From Mesorhizobium sp. Root552 (GTDB lineage: Bacteria; Pseudomonadota; Alphaproteobacteria; Rhizobiales; Rhizobiaceae), in NCBI RefSeq assembly GCF_001427285.1, contig NZ_LMFV01000001.1, positions 62,462-126,461 on the forward strand: a stretch of DNA of 64,000 nt, given 5' to 3'. Of this stretch, positions 44,498-52,930 are shown in pieces; the stretch's first letter is position 1; each line of letters starts with the position of its first letter. The translations under genes were made by a program, and so were the position numbers. Under the pieces are notes generated by a model, which worked only from the letters and a program-made list of their open reading frames with translations, searched no databases and was not told the origin of the DNA.

Positions 44498-44902
44498 TCA
44501 GGCAGCGGCCTTCTGGCATTTGGCGCAAGTGCCGCGAAATTCGATCACCGCTTTCTTGGCGGCAAAGCCGGTCGAGCGCACCCAGTCATCCAGTTTGTGA
44601 CCGACATCATGGTCGGAAAATTCGGTGACCTGCCCGCAGGTGTCGCAAATGGCGAAGGCAGTCATCGAGTGGTTGTGGTCATGCGGTTCGGCGCAGGCAA
44701 CGAAAGCATTGAGGCTTTCCAGCCGATGCACTAGCCCTTCCTTCACCAGCGTGTCGAGCGCCCGGTAGACCTGCAGGGGAGCGCGGAAACCGCGCTCGCG
44801 AAGTTGGTCGAGCAGCGTGTAGGCGCTGAGCGGTGCGCTCGCAGCCTCAAGCTTTTCCAGCACGCAAAGCTGGTTCTTTGTCAGAGCATTCCTTGCCGCC
44901 AT
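44498..44902 (-). CDS. zur: Fur family regulator, Zur-like
   Basis: A 134-residue metal-responsive repressor. The winged-helix N-terminus (LTKNQLCVLEKLEAASAPLS, APLQVYRALDTLVKEGLVHR) is followed by a metal/dimer domain with HDHNHSMTAFAICDTCGQVT and CAKCQKAAA. The two CxxC pairs are the structural zinc site, present as CDTC and CAKC. The pattern is closest to zinc uptake regulators. No znuABC genes are in the window. It converges on the LysE-type gene with seven bases between stops. Confidence 0.8.
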   Translation of the reverse strand: MAARNALTKNQLCVLEKLEAASAPLSAYTLLDQLRERGFRAPLQVYRALDTLVKEGLVHRLESLNAFVACAEPHDHNHSMTAFAICDTCGQVTEFSDHDVGHKLDDWVRSTGFAAKKAVIEFRGTCAKCQKAAA

Positions 44903-45024
44903 GATCCTGCCTTCGGGTCCAGCCACGACACGCAAGGCGCGTGGCTCAACCTGACATAACCATTCGCGGCACTTTTTGCCACCGTTTCAGGGCAGTGACG
45001 ACTTTCAGGCTTGTGGAAGCGCGT

Positions 45025-46071
45025 CTATTTGCGCGGCGGACCTTCGCGCTCTGCCGACCGCGCCCACAGGTTGATGTTGGCATCGCGAGCGTAGGTGTCG
45101 ATCTCGGCCAGTTCGCTGTCCGAGAATTCCAGATTGGCGAGAGCGGCGACGCAATCCTCGACCTGCTCGGGGCGGCTGGCGCCGATCAGCGCCGAGGTGA
45201 CCCGGCCTTTGCGCAGCACCCAGGCCAGCGCCATCTGCGCAAGCGTCTGGCCACGGCGTCCGGCAATCGCGTTCAGCGCCTTGATGTTGGCAAGCGCCTG
45301 TTCGCTGAGGAAAGACTGGCGCAGCGATTTGCCTTGCGCCGCGCGGCTGTCTTCGGGAACGCCGTTCAGATATCTGTCGGTGAGCATGCCTTGCGCCAGC
45401 GGCGAAAACACGATCGAGCCGACGCCAAGCCCATCCAGCGTATCGAGCAGACCGTCTTCCTCGACCCAGCGGTTGAGCAGCGAATAGCTGGGCTGGTGGA
45501 TGAGGCAGGGCGTTCCAAGTTCGCGCAAGATGGCCGCCGCCTCGCGGGTGCGCTGCGAATTGTACGATGAGATGCCGGCATAAAGCGCCTTGCCCGAGCG
45601 CACCGCCTGATCGAGCGCGCCCATGGTTTCCTCAAGCGGCGTCTCGGGGTCGAAGCGGTGCGAATAGAAGATATCGACATAGTCGAGCCCCATCCTTTTC
45701 AGGCTCTGGTCGAGGCTGGAAAGCAGATATTTGCGGCTGCCCCACTCCCCATAAGGACCCGGCCACATATCGTAACCGGCCTTGCTGGAGATGATCATCT
45801 GGTCGCGATACCCGGCAAAGTCCGTGCGCAGGATTTCACCGAAGGCAAGCTCGGCCGAGCCGGGCGGCGGGCCGTAGTTGTTGGCAAGGTCGAAATGGGT
45901 GATGCCGAGGTCGAACGCCTTGCGCACCAGGGCCTGCTTGGTGCGATGCGGCGTGTCATCGCCGAAATTGTGCCAGAGGCCGAGCGAAATCGCCGGCAGC
46001 TTCAGGCCTGAGCGCCCGCAGCGATTGTAGATCATGGCGCTGTAGCGGTTTTCGGCAGGAATATACCGCAT
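45025..46071 (-). CDS. Aldo/keto reductase, YghZ/MgrA type
   Basis: A 348-residue (alpha/beta)8 NADPH-dependent reductase resembling L-glyceraldehyde-3-phosphate reductase. The catalytic tetrad is visible as Asp/Tyr in HFDLANNYGPPPGSAE, Lys in ISSKAGYDMWPG and His in DIFYSHRFDPET. The cofactor loop near the C-terminus reads SALIGASRPEQVEDCV. The ATG at 46071 has GAAGGTG upstream. It follows a Gfo/Idh oxidoreductase and a sugar isomerase gene on the same strand, suggesting a joint role in catabolism of an unknown sugar or polyol. Confidence 0.9.
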   Translation of the reverse strand: MRYIPAENRYSAMIYNRCGRSGLKLPAISLGLWHNFGDDTPHRTKQALVRKAFDLGITHFDLANNYGPPPGSAELAFGEILRTDFAGYRDQMIISSKAGYDMWPGPYGEWGSRKYLLSSLDQSLKRMGLDYVDIFYSHRFDPETPLEETMGALDQAVRSGKALYAGISSYNSQRTREAAAILRELGTPCLIHQPSYSLLNRWVEEDGLLDTLDGLGVGSIVFSPLAQGMLTDRYLNGVPEDSRAAQGKSLRQSFLSEQALANIKALNAIAGRRGQTLAQMALAWVLRKGRVTSALIGASRPEQVEDCVAALANLEFSDSELAEIDTYARDANINLWARSAEREGPPRK

Positions 46072-46123
46072 GGAGTTCACCTTCAGGTTTGATGCGACTG
46101 TCGATTTCGGACGTGCGGGCGGC

Positions 46124-47266
46124 TTATAAAGCTCTTCGTAGCAATGCGGCAGCCTGCCTGACGCCAAGCGCGGCGGGACGTTCGCAACTTGTCTGCATGG
46201 CGACGAACTTGCCGGTCTCGCCGGATTTCAGCAGGCCTGTCATCACCTCGACCGTATGCAGCGCAAGCTCGAGCGAGCAGCGATGTGGACGGCTTTCCAG
46301 GATTGCGAGCGCCATGTCGGCAAGCCCGGCCGTGCGATAATTCGCCATCATGCCGTGAGGATGCCGCTCATTGGCAATGCCGAACGGATGCGGCCACTTC
46401 GGCGGCGTCTTCACCGGCTTTTCGCCCTTGGTGTAGACCACCTCGCCGCCGAAGAAATTCGGGTCGGGCACGAAGATGCTGCCGGTTTCGCCGTAAAGCT
46501 CCATCGGAGCATGGCCGTGACTCCAGACGTCCCAGCTTGAATCGAGCGAAATCACCGCACCGTTCTCGAAATGCAGGATGCCGTGCACGGTGGTGGGCGT
46601 GTTGACGGGGATCTTTTCGCCGGCGCGCGGCTTCGAGGTGATCGTGCGTTCCTTGGCCGGGATCGAGGTGACTGCGGCCACCTGCCTAACCGGCCCGATG
46701 AGCTGGATCAGGTCGGCAATGTAGTAAGGTCCGAGATCAAGCACCGGGCCGGCCCCCGGCTGAAAGAAGAAATCCGGGTTCGGGTGCCAGCTTTCCATGC
46801 CGTGGCTCATGACATGGCAGGTGCCGCTGGTGATCGCGCCGACCTTGCCGGTATCGATGAGATGGCGGACCAGCTGGTGCGAGCCGCCAAGGAAGGTATC
46901 CGGAGCGGAGCCGACGCGAAGGCCCTTCCTTTCGGCCCGCTTCTTGAGATCGACACCATCCTTGACCGACAGCACGAACGGCTTTTCCGAATAGACGTGC
47001 TTGCCGGCGTCGAGGATCTGGCGCGAGACCTCATGGTGCACCGCCGGGATGGTGAGGTTGACGACGATGTCGATATCCCTGGCCGAAAGCAGACCTTCGA
47101 CCGTTTCGGCGCGAAGCGAAAACTCCTTGGCTCGGGCCTTGGCGGCAGCCATGTTGAGATCTGCGCAGGCACGCATTTCGATGCCGCGAAACAGCGGCGC
47201 GAACTTGAAATAGGTCGCCGAAATATTGCCGCACCCGATAACGCCGATGCCAAGAGCTTTTGCCAA
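46124..47266 (-). CDS. Gfo/Idh/MocA family oxidoreductase (module 1)
   Basis: A 380-residue NAD(P)-dependent dehydrogenase of sugars or inositols. The N-terminal Rossmann domain has GIGVIGCGNISATYFKFAP, then the EKPFVLSV motif (YSEKPFVLSVKDG) with the catalytic lysine. The C-terminal alpha/beta domain has GPVLDLGPYYIADLIQLIG. It is full length and intact. It is the middle gene of a three-gene unit (isomerase, this, aldo/keto reductase). A paralogous pair, isomerase plus Gfo/Idh, occurs at 51720-53989. The substrate is unknown. Confidence 0.9.
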   Translation of the reverse strand: MAKALGIGVIGCGNISATYFKFAPLFRGIEMRACADLNMAAAKARAKEFSLRAETVEGLLSARDIDIVVNLTIPAVHHEVSRQILDAGKHVYSEKPFVLSVKDGVDLKKRAERKGLRVGSAPDTFLGGSHQLVRHLIDTGKVGAITSGTCHVMSHGMESWHPNPDFFFQPGAGPVLDLGPYYIADLIQLIGPVRQVAAVTSIPAKERTITSKPRAGEKIPVNTPTTVHGILHFENGAVISLDSSWDVWSHGHAPMELYGETGSIFVPDPNFFGGEVVYTKGEKPVKTPPKWPHPFGIANERHPHGMMANYRTAGLADMALAILESRPHRCSLELALHTVEVMTGLLKSGETGKFVAMQTSCERPAALGVRQAAALLRRAL

Positions 47267-47287
47267 TTATGCCTCCTGCCAAGTCCA

Positions 47288-47385
47288 AAAGCGGTTCTTG
47301 CTCAAAGAATTCGCTGAACCGCTTTGTCTCTCTGTTTTAACCGCATTTCCGAACGCAAAACCGCTTCACACTTTTGCTGGAAATG
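47288..47385. repeat. Intergenic palindromic repeat that encodes the end of the isomerase
   Basis: Two short palindromic units (AAAGCGGTT / AACCGCTTT around 47288-47325, then ATTTCCGAACGCAAAACCGC) form a repeat type widespread in rhizobia, ending with GCTGGAAATGCTC. The last seven residues and stop codon of the sugar isomerase are inside this element. Confidence 0.65.
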
Positions 47386-48160
47386 CTCTGGCGGCTGCGA
47401 TCGAGCGGCGCGCGAACCGCGCTATATCGTTCGGGTTGTCCTGTTCCATGACATAGTGACCGGCATTGGTTCTGGAACGCACGGCGGCAAACAGCGCAGG
47501 CCAGTCGATCATGCCATGGCCGACATCGGCCCAGCCGTCTTCATCCAGTCCCTCGCCCGGCCTTGCCATGTCCTTGACATGGATCGCCACGATGCGCGCG
47601 CCGTAACGATCGAACCACGGCATCGGGTCGGTGCCGCCGCGCACAACCCAGGCAACGTCCATTTCCCAGCCGATGTCGGGAGCGGCATCAAGAATGTGGT
47701 CCATAGGCACGGAACCGTCCGGCAAAGGCGCGAACTCGAATTCGTGATTGTGCCACGCGAAATCATAGCCATGCCGCCTTGCCGTCTCGCCGACCTTGGC
47801 CAGACGTTCACCGAAGTGCCGCCAGCCGGCAGCGTCCTGGGGCCGCTGGTCCGCCTCCAGATAGGGACAGATCAAGAGCTTGATGCCGAGCGTATCGGCA
47901 ACGGCGCGCACGCCATCGAAATCGCCTTCAAGCGCTTCGATGCCGAAATGGCCGCTCGGCATGGCAAGACCTGCCCGGTTCATGGCGGAACGGAAAGAGG
48001 AAGGCTCGTCATAAACGCCGCCGTACCCTTCGACCTCGCGATAGCCGAGGCTGCCAAGCAGGTCGAGCACCTTCTCCCATGGCTGGAAGTTGCGGGCGCT
48101 GTAGAGCTGGAACGACCATGAAACAGCGGACCCGGCCGAGCCCCGTTCGGCTTTTCCCAT
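47366..48160 (-). CDS. Sugar phosphate isomerase/epimerase, xylose isomerase-like TIM barrel (module 1)
   Basis: A 264-residue TIM-barrel protein of the AP-endonuclease-2/xylose isomerase-like family, which isomerises or epimerises sugars with a divalent metal. Likely metal-ligand segments are FAWHNHEFEFA, MDVAWVVRGGTDP, RIVAIHVKDMARPG and HYVMEQDNP. The ATG at 48160 has GGAG six bases upstream. The terminal residues RAFPAKV and the stop codon come from a palindromic repeat. It is the first gene of the three-gene sugar unit. Its substrate is unknown. Confidence 0.85.
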   Translation of the reverse strand: MGKAERGSAGSAVSWSFQLYSARNFQPWEKVLDLLGSLGYREVEGYGGVYDEPSSFRSAMNRAGLAMPSGHFGIEALEGDFDGVRAVADTLGIKLLICPYLEADQRPQDAAGWRHFGERLAKVGETARRHGYDFAWHNHEFEFAPLPDGSVPMDHILDAAPDIGWEMDVAWVVRGGTDPMPWFDRYGARIVAIHVKDMARPGEGLDEDGWADVGHGMIDWPALFAAVRSRTNAGHYVMEQDNPNDIARFARRSIAAARAFPAKV

Positions 48161-48314
48161 CACGATCTCCAAGTTCCGCAAACGCCGAATTCATACCCGG
48201 CAGGCTATCTTTGAGCGGAGCGAAAGCTGCCGTCAACACGTCAACTGCGCCGTTCACCGTAAATTTCAATCGATTAACCTATCTGGATCAATCGAACTTG
48301 GTCGGAAAATACCT

Positions 48315-49940
48315 TCAAGGGCGGATATCGATCGGACCTTCGACCTTCGTCATCTCGAAGTCGGAAACGAGAATGTCGATGCGCGCATTCCAGCTTCCGG
48401 CGATGGGAATGACGAGGTTGTCCACGCGCCACGTCCCGTCGCCGGGCTTGGTTGCTGGCCGCTTCAGCGGTTCTATGCCGGAATCGGGCTTCGACAGGAC
48501 AAGCGTCACTTCCTTGGCATCGAGCGGGCCGAAATCGCCGTCGAACATCAGGATCGAGGCCGCGACTTCACCGGTGTGGCCCGGCGTGATCGTCAGTTCA
48601 GCCATGGCCTGCGGCGTATGGAAATGCGCGATCGCCGGTTGTGCGGCTGCGATGGCCAGCGCACGCGGCGGCGGCGTGAAACGCCAGCCGGCGGCAACGC
48701 CGAAGATCAGCACGGCGAGCAGGATTTCCACGCTGATTGAGCGGGCCAGGCGGGTACGGGCGGGCGCATCGCCGCTTCCGGCCGGAGCGGTCAACCGCCA
48801 GCGGTTGAAGGCGGCAAGCGCGAACAGAACGGCGAGCAGCGCCAGCTTGGCGACAAGGAGCCGTCCGTAGGCCGTATCGATGAGCGCCGACGGCTTCTCG
48901 ACCTGAATGACGGCGAGCACGACGCCTGCGCCGACCAATATGGCGAACACCGGCAACACCGAACGCGAGAAGCGTCGCAGGAAGATGCCGGCCATAGATG
49001 TCTTGCGCCACAACGCAAGACCGAGCGGCACCAGCGCGCCGGCCCAGAAGGCGATGGCGACGCCATGCAGGAACACCATCGGCCGCGTCAGCCACTGCGG
49101 GTCGGCGGCGCTGGCATGGCCGCTGGCCGCAAGCGCGGCACCCGCCCCGGCAAGGGCAAGAAGCGTCAACGGCCTGCCGAGGCGCGGCAAGACCAAACCA
49201 AGCAGGGCCGCCGCCAGCGCGGCCAGCGCGACCAATACTGTCCAGCCGAAGCTGGTCGCAAAGCCGGTTTCCCATACTGCCGGCAGGACGATGCCGTGCA
49301 GCCGTGCGCCAAGCGCGTCAAGGCCCTGCAGGCCGAGCGAAGCGGGCGCCGCCAATAACCCGGCAAGCAAAGCCGCAACCACAAAGCGCTGCCCTTCGCG
49401 CCCGCCCTTGGCCAGCCATGCAATGGCGAACGCACCGCCGATGCCGAGGAAAAGCCCGATGTAGAGCGCCACCTTTGCGCTCCATAAAAGCGAGCGGACC
49501 AGCCAATCCACCGGCTCCGCAGGTTGTGGCGCGGCACTGGGAGCGCCAACGGAAAACAGCAGCGAACCGGCGACCGGGTGGCCGTCTTCCGACACGACCC
49601 GCCAGCTCAATACATGCGTACCCGAGGCTAGCGGCTGCGGGTTGGCGATCACCACTGTCTGGCTGTCGAGGCGCGACGAGGTCAGCGCCAGCGAACTTCC
49701 GTCGGGCTGTAGCAGCGTCAGCACCAAGGGCGACACCGGCTCACTGAAGGTAAGCGAAAACGCCGATGGGCTGGTCGCGATGACCGTGCCATCTGCCGGC
49801 TCGGCTTTGATGAGTGCAGCATGCGCCGCCGCCGGGTTCGGCGCTAGAATGACCGCAGAAAGCAGCAGCGACGCCAGCAGCCAGCAAAGGGCCTGAACGG
49901 GCGACATTGAAAGGGCGCTGGGCCGCTTTTGTCTGATCAT
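48315..49940 (-). CDS. CopC-CopD fusion, copper resistance/uptake protein
   Basis: A 541-residue membrane protein. After a signal sequence (cleaved near ANPAAA-H40) comes a CopC beta domain (about 40-140) whose N-terminal histidine plus SEDGHPVAG is the usual Cu(II) site. A CopD-type domain of about eight helices follows (about 155-440; LLWSAKVALYIGLFLGIGGA, PMVFLHGVAIAFWAGALVPL). The C-terminal soluble domain resembles the extra domain of YcnJ-like fusions. It likely moves copper across the inner membrane. It is the last gene of the four-gene copper unit. The start could also be 49907. Confidence 0.88.
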   Translation of the reverse strand: MIRQKRPSALSMSPVQALCWLLASLLLSAVILAPNPAAAHAALIKAEPADGTVIATSPSAFSLTFSEPVSPLVLTLLQPDGSSLALTSSRLDSQTVVIANPQPLASGTHVLSWRVVSEDGHPVAGSLLFSVGAPSAAPQPAEPVDWLVRSLLWSAKVALYIGLFLGIGGAFAIAWLAKGGREGQRFVVAALLAGLLAAPASLGLQGLDALGARLHGIVLPAVWETGFATSFGWTVLVALAALAAALLGLVLPRLGRPLTLLALAGAGAALAASGHASAADPQWLTRPMVFLHGVAIAFWAGALVPLGLALWRKTSMAGIFLRRFSRSVLPVFAILVGAGVVLAVIQVEKPSALIDTAYGRLLVAKLALLAVLFALAAFNRWRLTAPAGSGDAPARTRLARSISVEILLAVLIFGVAAGWRFTPPPRALAIAAAQPAIAHFHTPQAMAELTITPGHTGEVAASILMFDGDFGPLDAKEVTLVLSKPDSGIEPLKRPATKPGDGTWRVDNLVIPIAGSWNARIDILVSDFEMTKVEGPIDIRP

Positions 49941-49997
49941 GATGTGCTGACCGGCAAAGGCGTGGCGCGCCATAGGAAACAGCGCGCCACGCTCCGA

Positions 49998-50525
49998 TTA
50001 CTTCTTGGGCAGGAGCTTGATACCGGGAGCCGGGAATTCAAGCGAATCCGCATCTGCGCTGGCCTTGGGGATTTCGATCCAGCGCTCGGCCTTGTCGCCG
50101 CATTCCTGCACGACCGGGAACGACAATGTTTCGCCGACGGGCAGGCCCGCGGTCAGGAACCCGCGCAGCACGAACTCATCGTAGAATTCGTCGGGCAGTT
50201 CGCCGCCGCTCCAGGCGACTTCCTGCACGCCTTCGGACACCTGCTCGCCGTAATACTCGTAGGACTGGGCGTATTTGCCCTTCACGGTCTCGATCTTCCA
50301 CCCGGCTTTGGGCATCGGCTTCACGGAGATGAAGCCTTCGGGAATTTTTATCCGCACGACGTTTGTAGCGGCCCCCTCGCAACCATGCGGGACGCGCAGC
50401 ACGGCCTTGTAGGTCGAGCCGACCGCAGCTTCCTGGGTTTCAAGGGTGATGTGGGCGGAAGCGGCTGCACAACCGAAAAGGGTGAGAGCGCCGAACGAGA
50501 CGAGACGAATGACAAGATTGGACAT
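49998..50525 (-). CDS. YcnI family copper-binding protein (DUF1775)
   Basis: A 175-residue exported protein. The signal peptide ends ASA-H25, so the mature protein starts with histidine (HITLETQEAAVGSTYKAVLR), as in YcnI, where the N-terminal His with a Trp binds Cu(II). Other family stretches are VPHGCEGAATNVVRIKIPEG and WSGGELPDEFYDEFVLRG. Part of the operon DUF2946, PCuAC, YcnI, CopCD, spacing 38 bases from PCuAC. A role as periplasmic copper chaperone is inferred from the family. Confidence 0.88.
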   Translation of the reverse strand: MSNLVIRLVSFGALTLFGCAAASAHITLETQEAAVGSTYKAVLRVPHGCEGAATNVVRIKIPEGFISVKPMPKAGWKIETVKGKYAQSYEYYGEQVSEGVQEVAWSGGELPDEFYDEFVLRGFLTAGLPVGETLSFPVVQECGDKAERWIEIPKASADADSLEFPAPGIKLLPKK

Positions 50526-50563
50526 GGTAGCCCCCTATGGGAATGATGTGAAATTGGAAAAGA

Positions 50564-51091
50564 TCAGTGTTCGCCGGCCGAGCCGATGGCTTCGACCGAG
50601 AATTTGACGTCGATGCTGCCGGCCTTCTCGAAGGTCAGCGTGGCGGAGAAGCTTTCGCCCTCTTTCGGCTGCTGCTTCAGGCCCATGAACATCAGGTGAT
50701 AGGCGCCGGGAGAAAGTTCGGCCTTGCCGCCGGCCGGGATTTCAACACCGCCTTCGACACGGCGCATGGTCATGACGCCATCCTTGACGGCCATTTCATG
50801 GACTTCGGCCTTTTCCGAGATTTCCGAAACGATGCTGACGAGCCGGTCCGGCTCGCCGCCGGTGTTGGTGATGATGAGATAGCCGCCTGCAACCTTGGCG
50901 CCGGCAGGCGTTGCACGCGACCAAGGATGTTCGATTTCAAGGTCACCGACTTTGAATTCATGCGCCGCCGCCATGTGAGAACCGGCGAAGAGCATGGCCA
51001 AAGCCAGCATGACGATGCCGAGGACGGCAGTTGACGTGAGATGAACGAGGCCCGGTTGCGCAACGCGCGCAACGGCAAAGGGTCTGGACAT
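50564..51091 (-). CDS. PCu(A)C copper chaperone
   Basis: A 175-residue periplasmic Cu(I) chaperone. After an N-terminal hydrophobic signal or anchor (about 22-42), the mature part begins HEFKVGDLEIEHPWSRATP. The copper-binding motif is complete: HEMAVKDGVMTMRR (His, Met, Met) and PGAYHLMFMGL (His, Met). PCuAC delivers copper to cytochrome c oxidase subunit II or to CopC-type proteins. No cox genes are in the window. It is the second gene of the copper unit. Confidence 0.92.
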   Translation of the reverse strand: MSRPFAVARVAQPGLVHLTSTAVLGIVMLALAMLFAGSHMAAAHEFKVGDLEIEHPWSRATPAGAKVAGGYLIITNTGGEPDRLVSIVSEISEKAEVHEMAVKDGVMTMRRVEGGVEIPAGGKAELSPGAYHLMFMGLKQQPKEGESFSATLTFEKAGSIDVKFSVEAIGSAGEH

Positions 51092-51195
51092 GGGATTGCT
51101 CCACTATTGGTGTTCGCGCCCGTTTCGGGGGCCACGACAATTCGATCATTTGGATGGATGCGGGGGCGGAAAGTTCCCGCCTGCGCCAATTCAAC

Positions 51196-51606
51196 TCAGG
51201 TCAGGGCCGGAGGTGCGCGCGGGTTCGACGGCGAGCGGAGCCGTTCGAAGGAGAGATGGTCGGGCGCGGAAGGCGAGAAAACGACCGTATCGAATGAAAG
51301 CGGGATTGGCAGCGAGGAGGTCGCGGGCGGTCCCGCCAGGACCGAAGCGGCAAGATTGCAGCCAAGAACGCAACAGGAGGGGATATGTTTCTGCTGTGGA
51401 GTGTCCGGCAGTTCGCCGATGCTGCCATGCGTGCAGATAACGTTGCCGAAAGCATCAAGCTGTGCGGTTTGCGGCCCCGCTGCGAGAGCGAAGGTCCCAA
51501 GCACGGACTGCATGACGAGGAACCAGGCAGCGGCGAGCGCTACCGGCAAACTCCATCGTCTGTTGCGACCGTACACGTTCAGTCTCCGCCCTCTTTCGGA
51601 CAACAC
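51196..51606 (-). CDS. DUF2946-like exported protein of the copper operon
   Basis: A 136-residue small protein with one hydrophobic stretch (about 19-43; LPVALAAAWFLVMQSVLGTF) and a CCVLGCNLAASVLAG region containing three cysteines, preceded by HIPS, which could bind metal. The tail is proline-rich. The pattern resembles DUF2946 proteins, often found beside copper genes. I am not certain of the family. It is the first gene of the DUF2946-PCuAC-YcnI-CopCD unit, 104 bases upstream of PCuAC. Confidence 0.55.
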   Translation of the reverse strand: MLSERGRRLNVYGRNRRWSLPVALAAAWFLVMQSVLGTFALAAGPQTAQLDAFGNVICTHGSIGELPDTPQQKHIPSCCVLGCNLAASVLAGPPATSSLPIPLSFDTVVFSPSAPDHLSFERLRSPSNPRAPPALT

Positions 51607-51719
51607 CTATCATGGAAGCGATCACCGGCAAGCCGACAAATTGCCGCCGCTATCTACTGGGCGGTGTATCTTCCACGGCCCGCAGAAACGTTGTGCTGGC
51701 ACACATTGGCGGCGAAAAA

Positions 51720-52907
51720 TCAGAGCTTTGTCCAGGCGCCGTTGCGTTTCGAGGATTTCACGCAGGCCTCGATGAATGCCATGCCCTCGACGCCATCGTG
51801 AACCGTGGGGAAGACGACGCCCTTGGGCGCCTTGCCGCCCTTCCGTCGCGCGGCACGGATGGCGCCCGCAGCTTCGCGGTAGATGTTGGCGAAGCCTTCC
51901 AGATAGCCCTCGGGATGGCCGGCCGGTACACGCGTCAAGCGCGACGCTGATTCGAGCGCACCGGCACCGCCGCGTGTAAGCAGACGCTTCGGTTCGCCAA
52001 AGGGCGTGTACCAGAGGTAGTTCGGATCGGCCTGCACCCATTCGATGCCGCCCTTCGAGCCATAGACCCTCAACTTCAGTCCGTTTTCATGTCCGGGCGC
52101 AACCTGGCTTGCCCATAAGATGCCCTTGGCCGGCGGAGCTTTGCCGACGCCCTTGAAGCGCAACAGGACCTGAAGGTTGTCGTCCAGTTGCCGCCCCGGC
52201 ACGAAGGCATCGAGGTCGGCGGCAAGGCTGTCCAGTTCAAGCCCGCTGACGAAACGGGCAAGATTGTAGGCATGGGTGCCGATGTCGCCGGTAGCCCCGC
52301 CAGCACCCGCCTGTTTCGGGTCGGAGCGCCATGCCGCCTGCTTGTTGCCGCTTCCCGACAGATCATCGGTCAGCCAGTCCTGCGGATATTCGACCTGGAC
52401 GATGCGGATATCGCCAAGCTGGCCCTTGGCGATCATCTCGCGCGCCTGCCGCACCATCGGATAGGCCGTGTAATTGTGGGTGAGCACGAACACCTTGCCG
52501 GTCTTTTCGACCAGCGCCGCAAGCTTCTTCGCCTCTGCTAGCGTTGCGGTCAGCGGCTTGTCGCAGATGACGTGGATACCGGCTTCAAGGAAAGCCTTGG
52601 CGGCAGGAAAATGCACATTGTTCGGCGTGACGATGGCGACGGCCTCGATGCCGTCGGGTCGCTTGGCCTCGGCCTTGACCATTTCCGCAAAGGAAGCATA
52701 GCTGCGGTCGGGATCGAGACCAAGCTCAGCCGCCGAAGCCCTGGCCCGCTCCGGATTTGAGGACAAAGCACCTGCGACCAGCACGAACTCGTTGTCGAGG
52801 CGGGCAGCGATGCGATGCACCCCGCCGATGAAAGCCCCCTGCCCGCCGCCGACCATGCCAAGCCGGATCGGCCTATAGACCGGTTCAACCTTTTTGCTGC
52901 TGACCAT
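51720..52907 (-). CDS. Gfo/Idh/MocA family oxidoreductase (module 2)
   Basis: A 395-residue NAD(P)-dependent sugar/inositol-type dehydrogenase. The nucleotide loop is LGMVGGGQGAFIGGVHR, the catalytic lysine is in ICDKPLTATLAEAKKL, and the C-terminal domain contains GATGDIGTHAYNLARFVSG. The ATG at 52907 has GGAG eight bases upstream. It lies 23 bases after a sugar isomerase gene, an arrangement parallel to module 1 at 46124-48160, but the sequences of the two oxidoreductases are clearly different. The substrate is unknown. Confidence 0.9.
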   Translation of the reverse strand: MVSSKKVEPVYRPIRLGMVGGGQGAFIGGVHRIAARLDNEFVLVAGALSSNPERARASAAELGLDPDRSYASFAEMVKAEAKRPDGIEAVAIVTPNNVHFPAAKAFLEAGIHVICDKPLTATLAEAKKLAALVEKTGKVFVLTHNYTAYPMVRQAREMIAKGQLGDIRIVQVEYPQDWLTDDLSGSGNKQAAWRSDPKQAGAGGATGDIGTHAYNLARFVSGLELDSLAADLDAFVPGRQLDDNLQVLLRFKGVGKAPPAKGILWASQVAPGHENGLKLRVYGSKGGIEWVQADPNYLWYTPFGEPKRLLTRGGAGALESASRLTRVPAGHPEGYLEGFANIYREAAGAIRAARRKGGKAPKGVVFPTVHDGVEGMAFIEACVKSSKRNGAWTKL

Positions 52908-52930
52908 CGCCGCTCTCCAGATCTCGCAAG

